Source: CAZGUX01 sp964529305
Lineage (GTDB): Bacteria; Acidobacteriota; Terriglobia; Bryobacterales; Bryobacteraceae
DNA length: 64,000 nt
Assembly: GCA_964529305.1 (NCBI GenBank)
Contig: CAZGUX010000138.1
Coordinates: forward strand, 1-64,000
Direction of reading: 5' to 3'
Position numbers and translations under genes: made by a program. Every line of letters begins with the position of its first letter. Within the stretch, counting starts at the first letter, position 1. Below are positions 1 to 11,739 of this stretch, piece after piece. The notes under the pieces were generated by a model. It ran no database searches. It was not told the origin of the DNA and saw nothing but the letters and a program-made list of their open reading frames with translations.

Positions 1-278
1 ATCTTGTAGAGCTTGTCTTCGTCGTCCCACAGGACGCAGGGTGAGCCATGCGGATACACGGCCCATCCTTCCCACGGTTGATCGCCGACGATGATCGGCT
101 TGGGCAGCTTGACGGGCTTGTGAACGACGCGCGTCAAGCCATGACGCGACTCGAGCACGCTGTCGTCGAAGAACAACTGGCGGTGGGGGCCGAGGTCGAC
201 CGGCTTGCCGGTATCGCGGGAAGGGGTCTGGGCGGAAGCGGATGCGCACAAGAGTAGAAAAACAATGGTAGGAATCAT
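1..278 (-). CDS. Secreted glycosidase-like protein, N-terminal fragment
   Basis: This minus-strand gene starts with ATG at 278 and runs off the left edge, leaving 92 codons. The first 17 residues form a clear Sec signal peptide ending in ASASAQ. The mature part contains HRQLFFDDSVLE, then a Pro-rich stretch, a PWEGW segment and CVLWDDEDKLYK. The same order of elements (KQLFVDNFILE, PWEE, a YDPDDRKFKMWY strand) opens the protein at 50053-51783, so the two look like paralogues with a GH43/GH32-type five-bladed propeller. An exported polysaccharide-acting enzyme is the likely role; substrate unknown. The catalytic half lies outside the window. Confidence 0.75.
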   Translation of the reverse strand, partial: MIPTIVFLLLCASASAQTPSRDTGKPVDLGPHRQLFFDDSVLESRHGLTRVVHKPVKLPKPIIVGDQPWEGWAVYPHGSPCVLWDDEDKLYK

Positions 279-339
279 CTCAACCGATACGTACTCTATC
301 GCATCCACGCGACCGATGCCGCGCGTCGCGGATTGCTGA

Positions 340-345
340 TAGCAT
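340..345 (+). promoter_or_regulatory. Candidate -10 element (TAGCAT), leaderless
   Basis: TAGCAT ends 7 nt before the ATG at 353, so transcription would begin at or next to the start codon. No Shine-Dalgarno sequence precedes this gene. No good -35 box is visible. Confidence 0.45.
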
Positions 346-352
346 CTTCGAG

Positions 353-2320
353 ATGACGTGTGCGAGATCCATAGTTGCCGGCCTGATTGTGTTGCCGATG
401 GCGTTTGCGCAGCAGAGCGGCCAAGCCCTTTATTCCGCCAACTGCGCGGTCTGCCACGGGGCAACGGCGGAGGGAGGTTCGGGGCCGGATTTGACGAGCC
501 CGCGCTGGCACGCGGGGGTGACGGATGAGGAACTCGACCGCGTGATTTCCTCCGGCCGGGGCGCTATGCCCAGCTTCGGATCGCGCCTGGACTCAGCCCA
601 GCGGAGAGCGTTGATCGCGCACGTGCGATCGCTCGCGTCGGCGGCGCTTCAACCGGTCAACGAGGCGCGGGCGCCCGAGATCCGCGTGCCGTGGGACCGT
701 CTGCTGAAGGCGGATTCGGACGCCAACAACTGGCTGATGTACGGGCGGGATCTCGGTAACCAGCGGTTCAGCCCGCTCAAGGGGATTCATCGCGGCAACG
801 TCCGGAATCTGGTTCCGGTGTGGACGTTCCAAACCGGCGTGCCCAACGGGCTGGAGGCGACTCCCCTGGTGGTGGACGGCGTGATCTACCTCTCCACTTC
901 GTGGAATCATGTGTTCGCCATCGACGCGCGGACGGGCGCGGAGTTGTGGCACTACCAGCGTCGCCTGCCGGAGACTCTGAAATATTGCTGCGGGCCTGTG
1001 AATCGGGGCGTGGCAATCCTGAACGGCACGCTGTATCTCGCGACGCTGGATGCGCACCTGGTAGCGATCGATGCCCGCACAGGCCGCCCGCGTTGGGATG
1101 TGGAGATCGGCAAGGTCGCCAACAATCTGAGTGCGACCTCGCCGCCGCTCATCGTCGGCAACAAGGTGGTGGTGGGAGTCGCCGGCGGGGACTATCCCAG
1201 CCGGTGTTTTCTCGATGCCTACGATGCGGAATCGGGAAAGCGGCTGTGGCGATTCTATACCGTACCTGCCGCCGGCGAGAAGGGTTCCGAGACGTGGACC
1301 GCCGACTCCTGGGAACGCGGCGGCGGCGCGACGTGGATGAACGGGTCCTACGATCCGGCGCTGAACCTGCTCTACTGGGGCACGGGAAATCCCTATCCCG
1401 ACTTCGACGGCGATGCCCGCCGCGGCGAAAACCTCTATACCGATTGCGTCATCGCCCTGGACCCGGACACCGGAAAATTGAAATGGCATTATCAGTTCAC
1501 GCCCGGTGACGTCTGGGACTATGACGGCGTCAACGAGATGGTGCTGCTGGACGTCCGGCAGCAGGGCCGTGCGGTGAAGGCCCTCCTCCATGCCGACCGC
1601 AACGGACACCTGTACGCGATCGACCGCACCAACGGACGGTTCCTTTGGGCGAAACCCTTCGTGCGGGTGAACTGGGCCAAGGGCTTCGATGCCAAGGGCC
1701 GGCCGATCGTCGATCCGGCGAAGATCCCGACCCCGCAAGGAGTAGAGGTGTGCCCGGGCGCGGCGGGTGGCAAAGAGTGGAACGCGAGCGCGTATCACCC
1801 GGTCAGCCGGCTGTTGTTTCTTCCCGTGATCGAGAATTGCGCGATGTTCTACAACTATGGGGTGGAAGCGAAGAGGAAGGGGCTTCCGCCCGGTCCCGAC
1901 GGGTTCAAGTACCTACCCAACCAGGCATACGGCAAGATCCTGGCGGTGCACGGCGACAACGGTGAAGTCGCTTGGGAGCAGAAGATCCGGACTCCGGCGG
2001 GGGCCGGAATGTTGGCGACGGCGGGAGGGCCTCTGTTTACCGGAGATGCCGAGGGCAATTTTCTCGCGTACGATTCGGACAGCGGCAAGCTGCTCTGGTC
2101 GTTTCAGACCGGGTCCGGGATGCGGAGCGCGCCGGTGGCTTTCTCGATTGATGGCCGGGAGTACATCGCGATGCCCTCGGGGATGGCCGGCGCGGTGGGC
2201 GGATTCACCGGAGCGGGAGCGCCGTGGATGAAAAGCTACCGGACGGGGGACACGCTGTTTGTGTTTGCATTGTTCGACCCGGACGCGTCGACGGCATTCC
2301 ACGGAGGCGCACGGAGGTAG
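353..2320 (+). CDS. PQQ-dependent dehydrogenase with N-terminal cytochrome c domain
   Basis: The protein has 655 residues. A signal peptide (about 1-19) is followed by a haem-binding CAVCH motif at 31-35 and a small cytochrome c domain to about residue 100. The rest is an eight-bladed quinoprotein propeller. It carries the adjacent Cys-Cys pair of PQQ alcohol dehydrogenases (Cys212-Cys213) and the GDVWDYDG segment (385-392) that holds the catalytic Asp (probably Asp389). Family knowledge says such enzymes oxidise alcohols or aldehydes in the periplasm and pass electrons to cytochrome c. The haem domain is at the N terminus rather than the more familiar C-terminal position. The next genes make a LuxC/LuxE-like acyl-reductase pair, so aldehyde/alcohol interconversion could be shared, but they are convergent and this is inference. 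Confidence 0.9.
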   Translation: MTCARSIVAGLIVLPMAFAQQSGQALYSANCAVCHGATAEGGSGPDLTSPRWHAGVTDEELDRVISSGRGAMPSFGSRLDSAQRRALIAHVRSLASAALQPVNEARAPEIRVPWDRLLKADSDANNWLMYGRDLGNQRFSPLKGIHRGNVRNLVPVWTFQTGVPNGLEATPLVVDGVIYLSTSWNHVFAIDARTGAELWHYQRRLPETLKYCCGPVNRGVAILNGTLYLATLDAHLVAIDARTGRPRWDVEIGKVANNLSATSPPLIVGNKVVVGVAGGDYPSRCFLDAYDAESGKRLWRFYTVPAAGEKGSETWTADSWERGGGATWMNGSYDPALNLLYWGTGNPYPDFDGDARRGENLYTDCVIALDPDTGKLKWHYQFTPGDVWDYDGVNEMVLLDVRQQGRAVKALLHADRNGHLYAIDRTNGRFLWAKPFVRVNWAKGFDAKGRPIVDPAKIPTPQGVEVCPGAAGGKEWNASAYHPVSRLLFLPVIENCAMFYNYGVEAKRKGLPPGPDGFKYLPNQAYGKILAVHGDNGEVAWEQKIRTPAGAGMLATAGGPLFTGDAEGNFLAYDSDSGKLLWSFQTGSGMRSAPVAFSIDGREYIAMPSGMAGAVGGFTGAGAPWMKSYRTGDTLFVFALFDPDASTAFHGGARR

Positions 2321-2333
2321 AAGATGGCGTGTG

Positions 2334-2364
2334 CCGCCGGGCGACGATGTGTGTCGCCCGGCGG
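2334..2364. repeat. REP-like hairpin, copy 1 (12-7-12)
   Basis: A perfect inverted repeat with a 12-bp stem (core GCCGGGCGAC / GTCGCCCGGC) and a 7-nt loop GATGTGT. It lies between two convergent gene ends (2320 and 2424) and could also act as a bidirectional terminator. The same architecture recurs at 2386-2416 and 49992-50022. Confidence 0.85.
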
Positions 2365-2385
2365 GCGTGCAACAAGAGACCGGCT

Positions 2386-2416
2386 GCGCCGGGCGACACA
2401 AAACGTCGCCCGGCGC
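2386..2416. repeat. REP-like hairpin, copy 2 (12-7-12)
   Basis: A perfect 12-bp stem (GCGCCGGGCGAC / GTCGCCCGGCGC) around the 7-nt loop ACAAAAC, 21 nt after copy 1. Its arms are identical to those of the copy at 49992-50022; only the loop differs. Confidence 0.85.
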
Positions 2417-2423
2417 CACTCAT

Positions 2424-3842
2424 TCAGACCGCGGCTTGGAACGCCCGCGGGCGAAACAGGAATTCGACGATGTTGCCTTCATGCGGCTGCAGCCAGTCGA
2501 GCCGGATTGTCGGGATCGACCCGATGTTCAACCGGTCGATGTGCGGCGCGTCGATGAACTTTCGCTGAAGCTGCTTGTCCTCGGTAATCACGCTGCAGAC
2601 GAGCGTGGGCCCGATCTTCTTCAGGAATTCCTCCTGCGGGCACTGGACAACGCTAACGAACGGGAACATGTATTCCGTGTTCGCCACAGCCGGCTCCGTT
2701 GAATCGCAGTGAATCACCGTCGGGCGAATGTAGCCGCATCGCTGCTCCACCACCAGGCGATCGCCAAACGGCGCCGTCATATGTTCCACGCCGCGCCCGG
2801 CAAGCTGGCGTTCGATCGACTGCCAGATGGCTTGTGCGGCGCCCGGGACGGTGAAGGCCGCGAGCCTCGCTTCCGGATCCTGCGGCGGAAGGGGTTCTAC
2901 GGGCCCAATGCGTTCCGCAATCGCCACGGCGATTTCCCGCGTGTGACGCGACGCCCAGATGCCGGAGCAGTTGATGCAGCCCCGCCCGCTGTTGGCGAAC
3001 ACGCTCTCCACCATCAGGTCGAGGTACTGCTCCCAGCGGTCGACCACGTCATCGCACAACAGGATCTTGCTGAACCCGGGGCCATGGACCTGGACGCGAG
3101 GGTCGCCTTTGTAGCGCTGAACCGTGGCCGTTCCGCCGAAGATGAGACTGCGATTGGTACGCGCCACCACCTCAGCGCCGACATCCCCGCCACCGGGATA
3201 CACCGAGATCGCCTCCCTGGGCACACCTGCCTCAAAGAACGCCGCGGCCATCCGGTACGGCGTCCAGGGTTCCTGCGGACCCGGCTTGAGGACCAGGCCG
3301 ATCTGCATCGGAATCACGGGCAGCCACAGCGTGTGCACGCCTGGTGAATTCGAGGGCAGGACCAAGCCGAGCACAGGAGTCTGTGCCTGGTAGCTCACCA
3401 TCACGCCCCGGGACTCCATCCCGTAGCCGCGGGTCAGGATCTCAAGATCCAGGCCGCGGGTCAACGCGTCGAGGATGCGGTCCATGTTCGACAACACGAA
3501 GTGGTTCTTCTTCATGTTGCCTTTGCAGAGGTGCTCCGGAAGCCCGGTGCTGGCCGATTGCTGGCGGGCGAAATCCTCGGGCGATTGCACGCCGTCTCCC
3601 ATGGGGAGATCGGCACTGAGGTAGAAATCCGCCGCGCGCTTCATCATTGCGATCAGATCGGGGATGGGAATCGCGGCCAACACATCGCGCGCCCGTTGCG
3701 CCTGGCGCATGTCGCGGCTGAGCAAGCCGGTGTTCGCCTGGCTGACTTTGGCCAGAATCTCGCCCGTCCGGAAATGGAACACGGGCTCCTGTTCCAGGCT
3801 GGTGTACGGCTGGCCCCAACGCAAAATCGGAATGTTCAACAT
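2424..3842 (-). CDS. LuxC-like acyl-CoA/acyl-protein reductase (ALDH superfamily)
   Basis: The start ATG at 3842 lies 2 bp after the stop of the upstream gene; an upstream in-frame extension would intrude into that gene and was rejected. The 472-residue product is of LuxC length. It has an ALDH-type Rossmann region (VLGLVLPSNSPG near 157-168, a Gly-rich PGGGDVGAE near 216-224) and the nucleophile region NSGRGCINC with candidate catalytic Cys289. LuxC-type enzymes reduce an acyl thioester to a long-chain aldehyde with NADPH. Its tight coupling to a LuxE-size adenylating enzyme (3845-4954) suggests a fatty-acid (or aryl-acid) reductase pair. No luxAB luciferase genes are present. A general acyl-CoA reductase is the main alternative. 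Confidence 0.8.
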   Translation of the reverse strand: MLNIPILRWGQPYTSLEQEPVFHFRTGEILAKVSQANTGLLSRDMRQAQRARDVLAAIPIPDLIAMMKRAADFYLSADLPMGDGVQSPEDFARQQSASTGLPEHLCKGNMKKNHFVLSNMDRILDALTRGLDLEILTRGYGMESRGVMVSYQAQTPVLGLVLPSNSPGVHTLWLPVIPMQIGLVLKPGPQEPWTPYRMAAAFFEAGVPREAISVYPGGGDVGAEVVARTNRSLIFGGTATVQRYKGDPRVQVHGPGFSKILLCDDVVDRWEQYLDLMVESVFANSGRGCINCSGIWASRHTREIAVAIAERIGPVEPLPPQDPEARLAAFTVPGAAQAIWQSIERQLAGRGVEHMTAPFGDRLVVEQRCGYIRPTVIHCDSTEPAVANTEYMFPFVSVVQCPQEEFLKKIGPTLVCSVITEDKQLQRKFIDAPHIDRLNIGSIPTIRLDWLQPHEGNIVEFLFRPRAFQAAV

Positions 3843-3844
3843 GA

Positions 3845-4954
3845 TCAATACACCCCCACCACAGTGGTCGCGCCCAACTGGCGGAACGGGCGGACGCCGC
3901 TGATCCCATCCCACGGATAGTTTTCGTACGGCGCTTCGCGCTCGCCCTCGTCTCTTTCGAGGAAGCCCGGAATGAAGGTTTCCTTCGTCAGCGTGGTCAG
4001 ACGCACGCGGCCCGTCTGGCCGTAGCCGGCCACTTCGTCATAGTCGTCGAAGGTGACCACCTCGATCGCCGCTCGAGGCTGGGGCGCATAGTAGGAGATC
4101 TTGTAGCCGTCGGCGGGCCCCACTGGCTTGGAACACGCGAGGCCCATGAGGGTGTTGCCATAAGTCGGGGTCAGGTAGACGCCCTCGCCCAGCAGTTCCT
4201 CCACCGCGAACCGCGTAAATTGCGGAGTGAATTCCGTGCCTCCGGCGAAGATGCCGGTGATGCCGGCTTCGCGGACGCTGGTTCCGCGGTTCTCCAATTC
4301 TTCCGCCAACGACTCCAGCAGTTTCGGTGTCGTGAACATGCACTTGATGTCATGGCCTGCACCGAGGAGAGTCACGGCCTGCTCGATGACGTGGGCCTTG
4401 TACTGGCGGAGTGCCTCCATCTCGCCGGCCTTGATGAGCTTGATCACCCAGCGTGGATCGAGATCGACGCAAAAACAGATGCCGCCGCGATGCTGGCATA
4501 GATGCTCCACGGCCAGGCGCAGCCGGCGTGGTCCAGAAGGCCCGAGCATCAGCCAATTGGCCCCGCGAGGGAAATACTTCTCGGGCAGCGTGTCGCTGAA
4601 CATCTCGTAGTCGATGCGGAAGTCTTCCATCTGGACTCGGGCCTTGGGCACGCCAGTGGTTCCTCCCGTTTCGAACACGTAGGCCGGTTTGTCTGCCAGG
4701 CCGCGCGGCACCCACTTCCGAACCGGGCCGCCTCGCAGCCATTCGTCCTTGAACGGAGGGAAGCGGCGCAGGTCTTCAAAACGGCGGATCTCTTTCCGCG
4801 GATCCCAGTCGAGTTTCGAAGCGAAGTCCAGCCAGAACGGGCAACCTGTCGCAGGGTCGAAATGCCACTGGACGATGTCGCGCACGTGCGCGTCAAGCTG
4901 CTCTTTGGCCTGCTGCACTTTGGCGGCGAGACTGGGGGCTTCCGTAATGTTCAT
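3845..4954 (-). CDS. LuxE-like acyl-adenylating enzyme
   Basis: 369 residues, the usual LuxE length and shorter than full acyl-CoA ligases. The adenylate-forming P-loop is TGGTTGVPK at 96-104, followed by IFAGGTEFT and YGNTLMGLAC segments expected in the core of the fold. The usual large C-terminal lid domain is absent, as in LuxE. The likely reaction is ATP-dependent activation of a carboxylic acid and its transfer to a thiol (LuxE uses its own Cys, or CoA in phenylacetate-CoA ligase relatives). The product would be handed to the LuxC-like reductase 2 bp downstream. It is divergent from the tandem MBL gene at 5054. A GGAGGA ribosome site lies upstream of the ATG. Substrate unknown. Confidence 0.78.
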   Translation of the reverse strand: MNITEAPSLAAKVQQAKEQLDAHVRDIVQWHFDPATGCPFWLDFASKLDWDPRKEIRRFEDLRRFPPFKDEWLRGGPVRKWVPRGLADKPAYVFETGGTTGVPKARVQMEDFRIDYEMFSDTLPEKYFPRGANWLMLGPSGPRRLRLAVEHLCQHRGGICFCVDLDPRWVIKLIKAGEMEALRQYKAHVIEQAVTLLGAGHDIKCMFTTPKLLESLAEELENRGTSVREAGITGIFAGGTEFTPQFTRFAVEELLGEGVYLTPTYGNTLMGLACSKPVGPADGYKISYYAPQPRAAIEVVTFDDYDEVAGYGQTGRVRLTTLTKETFIPGFLERDEGEREAPYENYPWDGISGVRPFRQLGATTVVGVY

Positions 4955-4986
4955 TCCATGGACTCCGGGTGTTCCTCCAGAATAAT

Positions 4987-5026
4987 ACAGCGCCGCCGCG
5001 GCGAAGACAGCGCCGCCGCCGCAAAG
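4987..5026. repeat. Tandem 20-bp direct repeat in divergent promoter
   Basis: Two adjacent 20-nt units (4987-5006 and 5007-5026), both beginning ACAGCGCCGCCGC, differ at 2 of 20 positions. They sit between the starts of the LuxE-like gene (4954, minus) and the MBL-fold gene (5054, plus). This may be simple GC-triplet expansion or a double binding site about two helical turns apart. Confidence 0.6.
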
Positions 5027-5053
5027 ATACGATACGGAGGTGGGACTTCATCC

Positions 5054-6958
5054 ATGAGCTTCGAACCGATCTCCGAACACCTCTTCCGCTTACGCGATAC
5101 CTGCAACGTCTACGCACTGATCGACGGCGACGCCGCCCTGCTGATTGACGGTGGTTCGGGCGCCGCCATGGAACACCTTGCCGGATTGGGCGTTACTCAC
5201 GTCGAGTGGGTTCTGCACACGCATCACCATCGCGACCAGTGCTGGGGAGATCATCACCTGGTCCGCCAGGGCGCGAAACTGGCCGTTCCCGAGCACGAGC
5301 GGCACCTTTTCGAAAAGGCCGAGTTGTTCTGGCAGACGCGGCGGGTGTTCGACAACTACGACGACCGGAACACCTTCTTCACTACCAGCGAGAATCTGCC
5401 CGTCGCGGCTTCCCTGGTGGATTACGAGGAGTTCGCGTGGCGCGGCTACCGGTTCTACGTCCTGCCTGCGAAAGGCCATACGCCCGGTTCGGTCGCGTTG
5501 GTGGCCCCGATCGACGGCCGGTTGATCGTCTTCACGGGCGACCTGATGGCCCGCGGCGGCGTGCTGTATCAGTTGCACGCCATGGAGTACACCTATAGCG
5601 ACACGATCGGGGCGTTGTTTACACTGCAGTCCATCCAGACCGTGCGGGATCTGTTGAAAGGGGAGGAAATCGCCGGGAAGCGATTCGCCGGCGCCCCGCT
5701 GTTGCTGCCGTCGCACGGGGATCCGATCGACGCGCCGCTCGAGGACATCGACCGGCTGGAACGTTCGATCATGGAACTCGCCTCGCTCGGCCGGGGCATG
5801 AGGGTGGCCGGCCGCGACAGCATTCCGGAACCGCAGTTTCTGCCGGAGCCGAAGTTCGTGCCGCTTTCCGAGCACCTGCTGTGGGGCGGTCCGTGGACCT
5901 GCTCCTTCTTCTATGTGTTGTTGTCGCGATCGGGGAAGGCCATGTTTCTCGACTACGGCCACTCCTTCTTCCCGCACATGCACATCTTCGCCGACCACGG
6001 CGGGATGGAGACCATGCGCTTCGTCGAGCATCATCTCAAGGAGTTGCGGCGCGACTACGGGGTGACCTCGTTCGACCTGGCCGTGCCTACGCACATCCAC
6101 GACGACCATACCTGCGGCATTCCGCATCTGCAGCGTTTCTACGGGACGAAGTGCTGGGCGCTCGACGAGGTGGCCCAGGTAATTCAGGAACCGGCCGCCT
6201 GGGCGTCGACGCCGTGCGTGTTCCCGAAGCCCATTCGCGTGGATCGCATACTTCGCGATCGCGAGACCTTCGAGTGGGAGGAGTACTCCTTCCACATCCA
6301 CTTTGCTCCCGGCCAGACGGAGTATCACTCGGTCCTGTCCGCGGAGATCGACGGGCGCAAGGTCGCGTTTACCGGGGACAACTGGTTCATGCATGATGTG
6401 TTTCACGCCGGGAAAGTCGATTCGCTTCCGTTCCAAACGACGGTTTTGCGCAACAGCTTTCAACTCTGGATGCACCGCCGGTGCATCGAGGTGATGGAGG
6501 AGATCCGGCCGCAGTTGATCTGTCCCGGCCACTGGGGCGTGTGGCCCTGCGATCCACGAGCCTTGCAGCAGTATGCGGACTACATCCGGCGCAAAGAGCG
6601 CGTGTTCCGGAAACTGGTGGGCGAACCCGCCGATCACTACATCGACCTGTTCTGGGCCCGCCTGTTGCCGTATGTCGCGGGGGTCGCTGCCGGGGCGGAA
6701 CAGAGCTACCGCCTGCTGCTGCGCAACAACTTCGCGGAAGAACGAACCTACGACGCGAGGCTGTTGCCGCCTGCCGGATGGAGTGCGAGCGACGGGTATG
6801 CGAGTGTCACGATCCCTGCGGGTGGCCGCGCCGAGCTATCGCTCATGGCCATGGCGCCTGTGGTCGGCGATGGTGTTCGGCGTCTGCTGACGGCCGAGAT
6901 TCGCATCGATGGCGTCTCGCAAGGTCCGATTGCGGAGGCGTTGGTGACGGTCCGGTAA
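5054..6958 (+). CDS. Tandem metallo-beta-lactamase-fold hydrolase
   Basis: ATG 5054 is preceded by GGAGG; the open frame extends further upstream but only through the divergent gene. The 634-residue protein contains two MBL domains. The first (about 1-245) has HTHHHRDQ at 55-62, where the usual final His of HxHxDH is Gln62, plus GHTPGS (141-146), TGDLM (161-165) and SHGD (220-223). The second (about 265-500) has a complete HIHDDH motif (347-352) and FTGDNWF. The last about 120 residues look beta-rich and Ig-like. No signal peptide is evident. MBL-fold proteins hydrolyse esters, amides, thioesters or phosphodiesters; the substrate cannot be read here. The altered first site suggests one catalytic and one structural domain. 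Confidence 0.82.
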   Translation: MSFEPISEHLFRLRDTCNVYALIDGDAALLIDGGSGAAMEHLAGLGVTHVEWVLHTHHHRDQCWGDHHLVRQGAKLAVPEHERHLFEKAELFWQTRRVFDNYDDRNTFFTTSENLPVAASLVDYEEFAWRGYRFYVLPAKGHTPGSVALVAPIDGRLIVFTGDLMARGGVLYQLHAMEYTYSDTIGALFTLQSIQTVRDLLKGEEIAGKRFAGAPLLLPSHGDPIDAPLEDIDRLERSIMELASLGRGMRVAGRDSIPEPQFLPEPKFVPLSEHLLWGGPWTCSFFYVLLSRSGKAMFLDYGHSFFPHMHIFADHGGMETMRFVEHHLKELRRDYGVTSFDLAVPTHIHDDHTCGIPHLQRFYGTKCWALDEVAQVIQEPAAWASTPCVFPKPIRVDRILRDRETFEWEEYSFHIHFAPGQTEYHSVLSAEIDGRKVAFTGDNWFMHDVFHAGKVDSLPFQTTVLRNSFQLWMHRRCIEVMEEIRPQLICPGHWGVWPCDPRALQQYADYIRRKERVFRKLVGEPADHYIDLFWARLLPYVAGVAAGAEQSYRLLLRNNFAEERTYDARLLPPAGWSASDGYASVTIPAGGRAELSLMAMAPVVGDGVRRLLTAEIRIDGVSQGPIAEALVTVR

Positions 6959-7000
6959 CGTTGTGTGCTCAAACGCGCTCGGGCCGGATTCGAGACTGCC

Positions 7001-8404
7001 TTAAGCGAGTAACTGCTTCACCACATTCCCATGCACGTCTGTCAACCGGAAATCGCGGCCTTGGAAACGGAAGGTCAGTTTCAGGTGATCGAAGCCCAGC
7101 AGGTGCAGCAAGGTGGCGTGCAAGTCGTGAACATGCACTTTGTCCTTCGTGACGTTGAACCCAAGCTCGTCGCTTTCGCCCATCACGAGTCCCCGCTGGA
7201 CGCCGCCCCCGGCCAGCCACATGGTGAACGCGTTGGGATGGTGATCGCGGCCGTCGCTGCCGCCCTGCACCATCGGCGTACGGCCAAACTCGCCGCCCCA
7301 AATCACCAGCGTGTCGTCGAGCAGGCCGCGCTGCTTCAGGTCTTTCACCAGCGCCGCGCAGGCACGGTCCGTGTCCTCGCAGTTCTTCTTCAGATCCTTG
7401 ACCAAGTTGCCGTGCTGATCCCAGGCCTCGTGATACAACTGCACAAACCGTACGCCGCGCTCCACCAGTCGCCGCGCCAGCAGACAGTTGTTCGCGAACG
7501 AAGGCTTTCCCGGCTCCGCCCCGTACATCTCTAGAGTTTGCTTCGACTCCTTGCCAAGATCCATCAACTCGGGCGCGCTGCCCTGCATGCGGAACGCCAT
7601 CTCGAACGAGTTGATGCGGGTCGCGATCTCGGGATCGCCCATCACGTCCTGCCGCATCTGGTTCAACTTGCGAATGGTCGCGAGCGAGTCCTTTTGCAGC
7701 TCCTCGTCCACACCCTTTGGATTCGACAGGTACAGCACCGGATCGCCGCTGCCCCGGAACTGAACGCCCTGATAGACCGTCGGCAGGAATCCGCTGCCCC
7801 AGCAGGAGTTGCCTCCGCTCGGGCCCTTCTTTCCGGAACTGAATACGACAAAGGCCGGCAGATCGCGCGACTCCGAACCCAGCCCGTAGGTCACCCATGC
7901 GCCCATGCTCGGGCGTCCGAACTGCTGGCTGCCGGTGTTCATCAGCAATTGACCGGGGGCATGGTTGAAGGCATCGGTCACCATCGACTTCACGACGGCG
8001 ACGTCCTCGAGAATCGTCGCCGTGTGGGGAAGCAGTTCAGAGATCTCGGTGCCGTTGGGCGCCTTGACGAACTTGAAGCGGGGCCCCAACAACTTCGAGT
8101 TCGGATTGATGAACGCGGCGCGATAGCCTTTCAACAGATCCGCCGGCGGCAGCGTGCCGTCGAACTTCGCCAGTTGCGGCTTATTGTCGAACAACTCCAG
8201 GTGGCTCGGCGCGCCCGCCATGAACAGGAAGATCACCCGCTTGGCTTTCGGCTGAAAGTGCGGCGTCTTGGGAGAAATGGGATCAGCCGGAGCGACCGCC
8301 GCCGGCGCTGCATAGCCGGATTCAGCCAGCAACTGAGTGAGCGCCAGCGAGCCCAGACCAACGCCGCATTGTGAGAGGAACCAACGCCGTTTCGTGTTTA
8401 TCAT
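7001..8404 (-). CDS. DUF1501 protein, Tat-exported, sulfatase-like fold
   Basis: The start at 8404 gives a twin-arginine-type leader (KRRWFLSQCGVGLGSL) followed by an Ala-rich hydrophobic stretch; the upstream in-frame extension lacks this and was rejected. The 467 residues match DUF1501, a member of the alkaline phosphatase/sulfatase superfamily: IFLFMAGAPSHLELFDNKP near the N terminus, GGEFGRTP and HHPNAFTMWLAGGG toward the C terminus. It follows the PSD1 cytochrome gene by 41 bp, the standard pairing in Planctomycetes and Acidobacteria. The pair is thought to act on extracytoplasmic polysaccharide or other complex substrate, but the reaction is not established. Confidence 0.92.
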   Translation of the reverse strand: MINTKRRWFLSQCGVGLGSLALTQLLAESGYAAPAAVAPADPISPKTPHFQPKAKRVIFLFMAGAPSHLELFDNKPQLAKFDGTLPPADLLKGYRAAFINPNSKLLGPRFKFVKAPNGTEISELLPHTATILEDVAVVKSMVTDAFNHAPGQLLMNTGSQQFGRPSMGAWVTYGLGSESRDLPAFVVFSSGKKGPSGGNSCWGSGFLPTVYQGVQFRGSGDPVLYLSNPKGVDEELQKDSLATIRKLNQMRQDVMGDPEIATRINSFEMAFRMQGSAPELMDLGKESKQTLEMYGAEPGKPSFANNCLLARRLVERGVRFVQLYHEAWDQHGNLVKDLKKNCEDTDRACAALVKDLKQRGLLDDTLVIWGGEFGRTPMVQGGSDGRDHHPNAFTMWLAGGGVQRGLVMGESDELGFNVTKDKVHVHDLHATLLHLLGFDHLKLTFRFQGRDFRLTDVHGNVVKQLLA

Positions 8405-8445
8405 GGATTCGACAAGCCACCGCTCCCTGACGGTCGCGGCTCTGC

Positions 8446-11574
<3,129 letters not shown>

Positions 11575-11739
11575 ACTGCTTCTCCTTAGGGTACACCGGC
11601 GGTATGCGACCGTAATCAAGGGCTTTTATCATCGACGTGATCCGGTATGGCACAGGCATAGGCATGGTCATCGTGAGTCGAGCCTGCTATGCTCACAATT
11701 CCACGGTCCCGCAAGCAGGAAAGGCCGTGGGCCGTGGGA

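Noticed and set aside
593..1798. Open frame of 401 codons antisense to the PQQ dehydrogenase
   Set aside because: It mirrors the third-position GC bias of the sense gene, has no motif, signal peptide or ribosome site, and its composition (Arg, His, Gly rich) is typical of a shadow.
2424..3842. Plain metabolic aldehyde dehydrogenase
   Set aside because: Length, the late Cys region and the tight pairing with a LuxE-size adenylating enzyme fit a LuxC-like acyl reductase better, though this remains a family-level call.
5090..6637. Open frame of 515 codons antisense to the tandem MBL gene
   Set aside because: The sense strand carries complete domain motifs; the antisense product is low-complexity and matches no family.
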